This document shows, in pieces, positions 7,909 to 13,402 of a stretch of DNA of 13,402 bases (positions are counted from its first letter, which is position 1; every line of letters begins with the position of its first letter). Under the pieces are notes generated by a model, which saw nothing but the letters and a program-made list of their open reading frames with translations, made no database searches and was not told the DNA's origin. A program made the translations under genes and the position numbers. Source of the DNA: Candidatus Lithacetigena glycinireducens (GTDB lineage Bacteria > Coprothermobacterota > HKB111). The stretch spans positions 1 to 13,402 of the forward strand of contig QLUP01000014.1 of assembly GCA_018725485.1 (NCBI GenBank), read 5' to 3'.

Positions 7909-9656
7909 ACGACCTTCCTGAAAAGCCAGGAGTTTATTTACTCAAAGATACTGAAGGCTGTGTTTTATATGTGGGTAAAGCTTTATCTATTAAAAATAGG
8001 GTATCTGACCATGCTCGAGATGAAACTAAAAAGTTTTACAATAGAGTAACCAGTGTAGATTATATAACCACCAGGAACGAGAAAGAAGCATTAATTCTGG
8101 AAGACAATTTAATAAAAAAATATCGTCCCAGGTTTAACATCCGGATGAAAGATGATAAAGAGTACCCTCTTATTTTAATTACTTCTGAAAAATACCCCCG
8201 AATACAGATAGTTAGAAAAAGGAATAGAGAGGGGATATTTTTTGGACCCTATACAGATAGTTTAGCCATTAAGAATGTGGTAAAGTTCGTTAGTAAAACT
8301 TTTGGTATTGCTGCCTGCGATAAATCTTTCAAAACTCGTAATCGTCCCTGCCTGAAACATCACCTCAAGTATTGCTTAGCTCCCTGTTGTGAAAAAATTT
8401 CCCGGGAGGAATACCATGAAAATATCAATAGTGCTATTAGATTTTTGTCGGGTGATGTAAGCTACATTTTATCCACTTATGAAACACAAATGAATATGGA
8501 AGCAGAAAAAATGAACTACGAAAAAGCAGTAATATATAGGGACAAAATTAGAAGTATAAAACATCTACAGGAGAAACAAAAAGTGTTTTTACCTAACGAT
8601 AGAAGTAGTAGGGATTTTATATGCTTTATCATCACTGAAAAGGAAGTTCATGCTGAAAGGTTGAGATTAAGAGAGGGGAGATTAGTAGGTGAAGACCATT
8701 TTATTTTGGAGAATGTTCATGAATCTACCCCCGAGACAGTTATTGAATACCTTATGGAAAGAGAATATCAACATAATTCCGATTTACCCGAGACTATCAT
8801 TATTAGCTTTTACATTGGCGATAAGGAGTATAAATGGGTAAGAAAAAAGGTTAAATTAAACAAAAATATTATTTTGAAAAAGACTGTTACCGAAGATGAA
8901 AAAAGCTTGATACAGTTGGCTTTTCAAAACAGTGTAAACCGCATTAAGATAATAACTAATAAAAGTGTTGATAAGTTTAATAGCGAGGCCTTGGAACTGA
9001 AGCAAGTTCTTAATTTACCTGTATTACCGGAAAAAATTGAAGGTTATGATATTTCTCATCACCAGGGAGCAAATGCCTATGGTTCCATGGTTGTTTTTTA
9101 TAGAGGGGCTCCTGAAAAAAAAGAGTATCGGATATTCAAACTTAATTCACCCATCCAGGATGATTATGCCTATCTGGAAGAGGTATTGAATAGAAGATTT
9201 AAAAATTATGTAGATAAATACAAAAATTTTGCCTATTTACCTGATATAATACTGATTGATGGAGGTAAAGGACACCTAAGTATAACCTTGAAGGTTCTGA
9301 GAAGTTATGGATTACAGGTACCAACAGTTGCCCTGGCTAAAGAAGATGAGTCTTTGTTTTCAAATTTACTGAAATACCCGCTGAACCTTCCCAGGAGGTC
9401 ACCAGCTTTGCAACTTCTACAAAGGGTAAGGGATGAGGCTCACCGTTTCAGCCAACGACACTACCGTAAAAAACATGCAGAACTAAAAACCATACTCCTA
9501 ACCATTAAAGGTGTTGGTAGTGTTAGGGCAAACAGGATATTAAACCAGCTAAAAAATACTAAAAACATTTATAATCTTAGTTATGAGGAGCTTTTGAATA
9601 TAAAGGGCGTCCCTCAGCAAATATTAAGGAGGATTTATGAGCAACTCCATAAATAA
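7875..9656 (+). CDS. uvrC: UvrABC excision nuclease subunit C (dual incision nuclease)
   Basis: UvrC cuts 3' of the lesion with its N-terminal GIY-YIG domain and 5' with a C-terminal RNase H-like domain. The 593 residues show PGVYLL (18-23), YVGKA (32-36), Arg42 and Glu76 (first active site). Four cysteines, Cys148, Cys159, Cys167 and Cys171, match the spacing of the [4Fe-4S] ligands known in E. coli UvrC. A UVR module (about 205-237) binds UvrB. The second nuclease has GYDISHHQG (Asp392), LIDGGKGH (Asp462) and RDEAHRF (His523). Two helix-hairpin-helix motifs end the protein (about 543-592). ATG 7875 overlaps uvrA by 34 bases and gives a normal-length N-terminus but has a poor ribosome binding site. 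An alternative is TTG 7905, which overlaps the uvrA stop as TTGA and would still keep LPEKPGVY. Confidence 0.97.
   Translation: MSNKSCFHECLNDLPEKPGVYLLKDTEGCVLYVGKALSIKNRVSDHARDETKKFYNRVTSVDYITTRNEKEALILEDNLIKKYRPRFNIRMKDDKEYPLILITSEKYPRIQIVRKRNREGIFFGPYTDSLAIKNVVKFVSKTFGIAACDKSFKTRNRPCLKHHLKYCLAPCCEKISREEYHENINSAIRFLSGDVSYILSTYETQMNMEAEKMNYEKAVIYRDKIRSIKHLQEKQKVFLPNDRSSRDFICFIITEKEVHAERLRLREGRLVGEDHFILENVHESTPETVIEYLMEREYQHNSDLPETIIISFYIGDKEYKWVRKKVKLNKNIILKKTVTEDEKSLIQLAFQNSVNRIKIITNKSVDKFNSEALELKQVLNLPVLPEKIEGYDISHHQGANAYGSMVVFYRGAPEKKEYRIFKLNSPIQDDYAYLEEVLNRRFKNYVDKYKNFAYLPDIILIDGGKGHLSITLKVLRSYGLQVPTVALAKEDESLFSNLLKYPLNLPRRSPALQLLQRVRDEAHRFSQRHYRKKHAELKTILLTIKGVGSVRANRILNQLKNTKNIYNLSYEELLNIKGVPQQILRRIYEQLHK
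9626..9632 (+). promoter_or_regulatory. Shine-Dalgarno AAGGAGG for the alkyltransferase gene
   Basis: This strong site lies inside the 3' end of uvrC, 4 bases before ATG 9637, and supports independent re-initiation despite the 20-base gene overlap. Confidence 0.65.
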
Positions 9657-10113
9657 TATTGTTTATTATGACTTTCCCTGGAGTAAGGGAGAGTTGTATT
9701 TTAACCCCCAGGACCAGCTAATTAAATTAAATTTTTACCTTACCAGCCCCATTCTTGAGAAAAATTGTTATATCTCCCCAAATTCTGTAAAATTCATCAA
9801 AGAACTATCTATATATTTTTCAGGTGAAAAAATAACTTTTTCGGTTCCCATCAATCTTGATGGTTGTACTGCCTATCGTAGGAATGTATACCAGGTGTTA
9901 GTTAAATCAGCAACCTACGGTAAAACAATTACTTATAAAGAGTTAAGCCTAATAGCTGGGGGTTCACCCCGGAGCATAGGGCAAGCAATGAAACATAATC
10001 CGATAGGGATTGTTATCCCCTGTCATCGGGTTGTGGGGTCATCAGGCTTAGGTGGTTTTAGTGGGGGCTTAGAAGTTAAGAAATACCTTGTTAATCTTGA
10101 GAGGAGGAATTAA
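9637..10113 (+). CDS. ogt: Methylated-DNA--protein-cysteine methyltransferase (O6-alkylguanine-DNA alkyltransferase)
   Basis: This suicide repair protein moves an alkyl group from O6 of guanine (or O4 of thymine) to its own cysteine. The 158-residue protein has a poorly conserved N-terminal half and a C-terminal alkyltransferase domain (about 79-156). The domain has YRRNVYQVL (80-88), the YGKTITYKEL loop (94-103), the helix-turn-helix region with the probable arginine finger in SPRSIGQAM (Arg112), the active-site motif IPCHRVVG (127-134, Cys129 the acceptor) and GLGGFSGG (137-144). There is no Ada-type N-terminal regulatory domain, so this is a stand-alone Ogt/MGMT-type enzyme. Its start lies within the last 20 bases of uvrC, placing direct reversal in the same transcript as excision repair. 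rapZ begins one base after its stop. The symbol ogt is chosen by domain architecture; mgt-type names are equally possible. Confidence 0.95.
   Translation: MSNSINNIVYYDFPWSKGELYFNPQDQLIKLNFYLTSPILEKNCYISPNSVKFIKELSIYFSGEKITFSVPINLDGCTAYRRNVYQVLVKSATYGKTITYKELSLIAGGSPRSIGQAMKHNPIGIVIPCHRVVGSSGLGGFSGGLEVKKYLVNLERRN
10101..10107 (+). promoter_or_regulatory. Shine-Dalgarno GAGGAGG that selects ATG 10115 for rapZ
   Basis: GAGGAGG lies 7 bases before ATG 10115, inside the final codons of the alkyltransferase. It argues against the in-frame upstream TTG at 10088, which would add nine residues that translate the ribosome binding site itself. Confidence 0.8.
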
Positions 10114-10114
10114 T

Positions 10115-10972
10115 ATGAGAATAGTATTTGTAGCAGGGATTTCTGGAGCTGGTAAGACAACCTGTCTCAATACTCTGGAAGACCTGGGTTATTATACTGC
10201 CAGCAGTATCCCGGTTTCAGTTCTTCAAAAATTAATTGATGTTGTTTATAAAGAAGAAAGTATGACCAGGTTAGCTTTTTCTCTCGATACCAGGACAGGT
10301 TTTGATCCGCCACTTTTTGTCAGGTTACTTCATGATCTCAAGGATAGCAGGTACAATTACGAAATAATCTTCGTAGATGCTTCAGATAGCGCACTTTTAG
10401 AAAGGTATGCCCTGAGCAGAAGAAGACATCCCTTTGAGGAATCGGGTAGTTTATTGGAAGCAATAGAAGAAGAAAGAAGACACCTGGCTTCTTTAAGAGA
10501 GATATCTACTTTTATCATTGATACAACTTTTCTTACGGTAAAGGATTTAAAAGAGGCAGTTAAAGATTATTTCCTTAAAGAAGGGGAATTTCCTTTTGAA
10601 GTTAGTATTATATCTTTTGGTTTCAAGTATGGTATTCCACAGGATGCAGATATGGTTTTGGATGTTCGTTTTTTAGCTAACCCTTATTACGAAGATGATT
10701 TATGTAATCTGGATGGAACAGACAGCAAGGTGCAAAAGTTTATAGAAAAAGGGAATTCAACCGGAGAATTTTTCTCCAACACACTGAATTATTTAAAATT
10801 CCTGCTTCCGAATTATCAAAAGGAAGGGAAAGCTGTTTTTCATTTAGCTGTAGGTTGTTCTGGGGGTATGCATCGAGCGGTTTATATTGGAGAAAGACTT
10901 AGAGCTGAATTAAAACAATTAAATTATCCTGTAAGGCTGTATCACAGGGACATTAAAAGAAAGGGTGGGTAA
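10115..10972 (+). CDS. rapZ: RapZ/YvcJ-family nucleotide-binding protein
   Basis: The family has an N-terminal P-loop kinase-like domain and a C-terminal ligand- and RNA-binding domain. In E. coli RapZ senses glucosamine-6-phosphate and controls decay of the GlmZ sRNA; the B. subtilis homologue YvcJ hydrolyses nucleotides. The 285 residues show Walker A GISGAGKT (8-15), LDTR (57-60), FVDAS (86-90) and SRRRHPF (101-107). The C-terminal family motifs are FGFKYGIPQDAD (168-179), DVRFLANPYY (183-192) and GCSGGMHRAV (247-256). The usual DNLP motif after the first helix is replaced: YYTASSIP at 26-33 where relatives have a DN[LI]P-like sequence. The family assignment is certain from the C-terminal half. 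The gene lies between ogt and whiA with no yvcK in between. Confidence 0.95.
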   Translation: MRIVFVAGISGAGKTTCLNTLEDLGYYTASSIPVSVLQKLIDVVYKEESMTRLAFSLDTRTGFDPPLFVRLLHDLKDSRYNYEIIFVDASDSALLERYALSRRRHPFEESGSLLEAIEEERRHLASLREISTFIIDTTFLTVKDLKEAVKDYFLKEGEFPFEVSIISFGFKYGIPQDADMVLDVRFLANPYYEDDLCNLDGTDSKVQKFIEKGNSTGEFFSNTLNYLKFLLPNYQKEGKAVFHLAVGCSGGMHRAVYIGERLRAELKQLNYPVRLYHRDIKRKGG

Positions 10973-10976
10973 TTGA

Positions 10977-11819
10977 TTGGAAAATAAGGTCAGTATTACA
11001 GAAATGGTGAGAGATGAGCTTATATCATTAGGCTCTGATTACCAGTATTCTAACATTTCTGGTTCTAAAAAGTGGGAAATCAAAGCCTTTACTGATTTTT
11101 CTAAATCTTTAAGCAACAATACCTTTTACTTTAGTTCAAGAGAAATATTAAAAATAAGACGACTGATGGTTCTTTTAAAGGGAACAGAAGCAAAACATTT
11201 TAGAAAGAAAAGCAATTTTGAAATAACCATTCCAGCACATCTCTTACCTAAAGCTGGTGATAAACCTCTTAAAAATGGCATACGAGCATATCTTAGGGGT
11301 GCATTTTTAGCTTCAGGAAATGCTAACATAGATGGTGGTAATTATCATCTCGAAATCATTTCCAAAGAACCCCAAAAACTATTTGAGAGTTTTACTCATC
11401 GTTCTGGACTCCACTTTAAGGGTTATTCCAGGCGGGGCAGAATTGTATATTATTTAAACAGTATTGATGATATTATCTCTTTCCTTACCTTGATTGAAGC
11501 TGTAGACACTGTTCTTTATATTTATGATACCCTATTGAGAAGAAGGGTTAGAAATCAGACCCAGGTATTGGTTAATTATGACCTGGCGAATACCGGAAGG
11601 TCTTCCAGGGCAGCGCAAAAGCAATTGAAAAAAATTGAAGAGTTAAGAACTGCACGCCTGTTAGAAAAGATTCCTTCTTCCCTGAGGGAGATTGCAGAAG
11701 TACGATGTAACAATCCTGATTACACCCTGGTGGATATTGCCCGTTCGTTAAACCTAACCAAGTCGGGAGCAAACAACCGTATAAGGAGACTGCTTAATTG
11801 GAAGTGCAACCAGGATTAG
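10977..11819 (+). CDS. whiA: WhiA-like DNA-binding regulator with divergent N-terminus
   Basis: WhiA combines a degenerate LAGLIDADG homing-endonuclease fold with a C-terminal helix-turn-helix. It activates sporulation genes in Streptomyces and influences cell division and chromosome segregation in Bacillus. The 280-residue product keeps the second LAGLIDADG-like segment (YLRGAFLASG, 105-114, followed by GNYHLEI, 121-127). It also keeps the family linker RNQTQVLVNYDLANTGRSS (192-210), LREIAEVR (236-243) and the helix-turn-helix around TLVDIARSLNLTKSGANNR (250-268). The first LAGLIDADG half (usually AELxALL..G) is not recognisable in residues 1-98, and the protein is shorter than typical 305-325-residue relatives. 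Start TTG 10977 follows the rapZ stop by four bases and has a GGTGGG site 7 bases upstream. The 3' end overlaps rpoN by 22 bases. Family membership is firm; DNA targets are not visible. Confidence 0.92.
   Translation: MENKVSITEMVRDELISLGSDYQYSNISGSKKWEIKAFTDFSKSLSNNTFYFSSREILKIRRLMVLLKGTEAKHFRKKSNFEITIPAHLLPKAGDKPLKNGIRAYLRGAFLASGNANIDGGNYHLEIISKEPQKLFESFTHRSGLHFKGYSRRGRIVYYLNSIDDIISFLTLIEAVDTVLYIYDTLLRRRVRNQTQVLVNYDLANTGRSSRAAQKQLKKIEELRTARLLEKIPSSLREIAEVRCNNPDYTLVDIARSLNLTKSGANNRIRRLLNWKCNQD
11783..11788 (+). promoter_or_regulatory. Shine-Dalgarno AAGGAG for rpoN
   Basis: This site is embedded in whiA, 9 bases before TTG 11798. It supports that start, which gives a complete sigma-54 region I. 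Confidence 0.65.
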
Positions 11820-13054
11820 CTAACGAGCAGAAACAGAGATTAAAACTGACAAACGAAATAAAGGCATCGTTAGAGATACTGTCCCTGCCTATTGGTGAGA
11901 TACTGCTAATTTTAGAAAAGGAGTGCCAGGAAAACCCCTTTATAGAGATAAGCGAAAGTAATCTTTATAGCAGTTTAGAAAGTAATGTTGATGATAGCTG
12001 GAGCGATTCAGAGTATAAATCTTTTGATTGGCTACCTGCACAAAAAGATTCATTTTTGGGTTACATTGACCAACAGGTAAAAGTAATGTTTTCTGGAATT
12101 AGCTATGAGGTATCGCAGGATATCATAAAAAATTTATCACCTCTCGGTTTTTTAGAAGCTTCTCCCGAAGAAATTGCAGGCAATAATAATATTAGCGTTG
12201 AAGAAGTAAATATTATTAGAAAAGAGTTTATGTCGCTTGAAGGTCTGGGGATTGGTGCGCTAAATTACCTGGAGTATATCATCTACTTACTTTCATCAGC
12301 TCGAGAAGGAAACATCATAATGGAAGAGGTAGAAAACTATTTAATGGTGGCCATTTCAGACCCCAAGCGAGCTAATATTGAGTATGAACACATTTATAAT
12401 AAGTTAAAAAATATGCCTCCCTATCCTTCATATAGTTTTGAAGATACCTATGAGAAGAGGAGTTTGGTTGATGCAGTTTTAGTTCCTCAAGAAGATAGGT
12501 TTGAAGTTGAAATATTCAACGAACCTGAAATATCGTTCTTAAACAAGGAGTATATCCAATTAATTAAATCATCCGACTATGAAGCCAGAAAATTCTTGAA
12601 CGATAAGTATCAAAGAGCAAAAGCATTAATCAGGGCTATTTATAAAAGAAATGAAACTTTAAAAGAAGTGATTCGCTTTATAAGCAATCAACAAAAGTCG
12701 TTTCTTACTGGTAACAGTAGTTTTCCTGTATCTTTGACGGAACAGCAGATTGGAAAAGAATTAAAGATACACCAAACAACAGTTTCTCGAGCTATTAAAA
12801 ATAAGGTTATCAAAACCCCCCGAGGGTTTGTATCTCTTAAATCGTTGCTTACCCCGGTTGGTATAAAGGGCGCTAAAACAAGAAACCAGGTATTACATGA
12901 AGTTAGTGAGCTTTTCAGGCTATTTCCCGAAATGAATGATAAGGCAGTTTCAAATTATCTAAAAGAAAAAAAAGGTATAGAGATAGCCAGAAGAACAATA
13001 TCTAAATATCGCCAGCTATTAGGGTTTTCCAAAAAGAGGAAAGGGGAAAAATAA
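11798..13054 (+). CDS. rpoN: RNA polymerase sigma-54 factor
   Basis: Sigma-54 directs polymerase to -24/-12 promoters and needs an AAA+ enhancer-binding activator to melt DNA. The 418 residues show region I (about 10-50: LTNEIKASLEIL then ENPFIE), a short acidic region II (52-78), the core-binding domain (about 85-240) and a DNA-binding domain. Within the last, SLTEQQIGKELKIHQTTVSR (312-331) is the helix-turn-helix and PRGFVSLKSLL (341-351) follows. The RpoN box ARRTISKYRQ (397-406), which reads the -24 element, is intact. The protein is at the short end of the family and its region I has fewer glutamines than usual. No activator gene and no -24/-12 promoter were recognised in the window. It starts at TTG inside the end of whiA, and its stop codon directly abuts the next ATG. 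Confidence 0.96.
   Translation: MEVQPGLANEQKQRLKLTNEIKASLEILSLPIGEILLILEKECQENPFIEISESNLYSSLESNVDDSWSDSEYKSFDWLPAQKDSFLGYIDQQVKVMFSGISYEVSQDIIKNLSPLGFLEASPEEIAGNNNISVEEVNIIRKEFMSLEGLGIGALNYLEYIIYLLSSAREGNIIMEEVENYLMVAISDPKRANIEYEHIYNKLKNMPPYPSYSFEDTYEKRSLVDAVLVPQEDRFEVEIFNEPEISFLNKEYIQLIKSSDYEARKFLNDKYQRAKALIRAIYKRNETLKEVIRFISNQQKSFLTGNSSFPVSLTEQQIGKELKIHQTTVSRAIKNKVIKTPRGFVSLKSLLTPVGIKGAKTRNQVLHEVSELFRLFPEMNDKAVSNYLKEKKGIEIARRTISKYRQLLGFSKKRKGEK
13043..13046 (+). promoter_or_regulatory. GGGG Shine-Dalgarno for the Clp1-type kinase gene
   Basis: GGGG, within a purine-rich run that also has GAGG at 13036-13039, lies 8 bases before ATG 13055, at the end of rpoN. It supports the start chosen for the partial downstream gene. 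Confidence 0.5.
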
Positions 13055-13402
13055 ATGAATAGTAAACTTAATCCTCATTTTAGCGTCCCTAAGCAATGGG
13101 AAGAATTAGATGCGATTTTGGATGGTACTCAGGGGACAATAGTTGTTGTTGGTTCTTCAGATAGTGGAAAAACCACCCTGACTACCTATGTATTAAACAG
13201 GCTGTTAAAAAAAGGGATACTAGTAGGAATAGTTGACGCTGATGTTGGTCAGTCAGAGATAGGTCCCCCCTCTACCATAAGTGGGAATGTGGTTGACTCT
13301 CCCATCAATTGTATAGCTGATATTAAGCCTTTGTTCTCTTACTTTGCTGGTTTTTTATCTCCTTCCCTGGGACCAATGGAGCATTTGATTGGAACCTGTA
13401 AA
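13055..13402 (+). CDS. Clp1/Grc3-type P-loop polynucleotide kinase, 5' part only
   Basis: The frame is open for 116 codons from ATG 13055 to the window edge, so the C-terminus is missing. Visible motifs are IVVVGSSDSGKTTL (about 29-42; Walker A GSSDSGKT), followed by VDADVGQSEIGPPSTIS (about 58-74). The D-x-D-x-GQ-x-x-x-GPP pattern is characteristic of the Clp1_P domain found in eukaryotic Clp1 and Grc3/Nol9 and in archaeal homologues, which phosphorylate 5'-OH ends of RNA or DNA. Bacterial members exist but are poorly characterised. The start codon directly follows the rpoN stop (TAAATG), so the two are probably translationally coupled. Function beyond nucleotide binding is inference, because the catalytic lid and substrate-binding parts are outside the window. 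Confidence 0.82.
   Translation, partial: MNSKLNPHFSVPKQWEELDAILDGTQGTIVVVGSSDSGKTTLTTYVLNRLLKKGILVGIVDADVGQSEIGPPSTISGNVVDSPINCIADIKPLFSYFAGFLSPSLGPMEHLIGTCK

Noticed and set aside
11126-11329. Antisense open frame opposite the divergent N-terminal half of whiA
   Set aside because: The + strand frame continues intact into clear WhiA motifs; the antisense frame shows no recognisable domain.
11572-11772. Antisense open frame opposite the whiA helix-turn-helix region
   Set aside because: The + strand here encodes conserved WhiA residues; the antisense product shows no recognisable domain.
1-13402. CRISPR arrays, insertion sequences, prophage genes, toxin-antitoxin pairs, tRNA or rRNA
   Set aside because: No direct-repeat arrays, transposase or integrase motifs, or structured RNA genes were seen; the strand is filled by conserved housekeeping genes.

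Overview
The window is AT-rich bacterial chromosome, coding almost wall to wall and only on the + strand. It comes from a conserved housekeeping neighbourhood, not an accessory or mobile region. Ten genes or gene parts lie head to tail: a six-domain S1 RNA-binding protein (rpsA-like), an M20 amidohydrolase, uvrB, uvrA, uvrC, an O6-alkylguanine-DNA alkyltransferase, rapZ, whiA, rpoN and the first 116 codons of a Clp1/Grc3-type P-loop kinase. The largest gap between neighbours is 5 bases and three pairs overlap. No terminator is visible and the only good promoter lies before the first gene, so the whole window reads as one long operon or a chain of translationally coupled genes.

Layout. Bases 1-45 may hold the 3' end of an upstream gene. 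Bases 46-236 are a non-coding leader with an extended -10 box (171-179) flanked by two AT-rich palindromes that share a half-site. Bases 237-1916 encode the S1 protein and 1918-3096 a metal-dependent amidohydrolase. Bases 3102-10113 form a DNA-repair block, with the complete nucleotide excision repair set UvrB-UvrA-UvrC followed by a direct-reversal alkyltransferase. Bases 10115-13054 form a regulatory block of RapZ, WhiA and sigma-54. The kinase starts at 13055 and runs off the end.

Organism. The excision-repair genes followed by rapZ-whiA recall Firmicutes/Clostridia-type genomes, where murB and yvcK often sit in this stretch; both are absent here. The six-domain S1 of 559 aa resembles the S1 of Gram-negative bacteria more than the shorter four-domain Firmicutes form, and sigma-54 is present. 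WhiA and RapZ are both divergent. I infer a deep-branching, AT-rich, probably anaerobic lineage near Firmicutes, such as a diderm Firmicute or a candidate phylum like Atribacterota. The sequence alone does not decide this.

How the genes work together. UvrA2B scans DNA and loads UvrB, UvrC cuts on both sides of the lesion, and the alkyltransferase removes small O6-alkyl adducts directly. RapZ, WhiA and RpoN are linked to cell-envelope metabolism, cell division and alternative transcription in other bacteria, but nothing here shows that they act together. I found no mobile element, CRISPR array, tRNA or rRNA. The least ordinary items are the Clp1-type kinase abutting rpoN, the rapZ-whiA pair lacking yvcK, the divergent RapZ and WhiA proteins, and the palindromes around the promoter.
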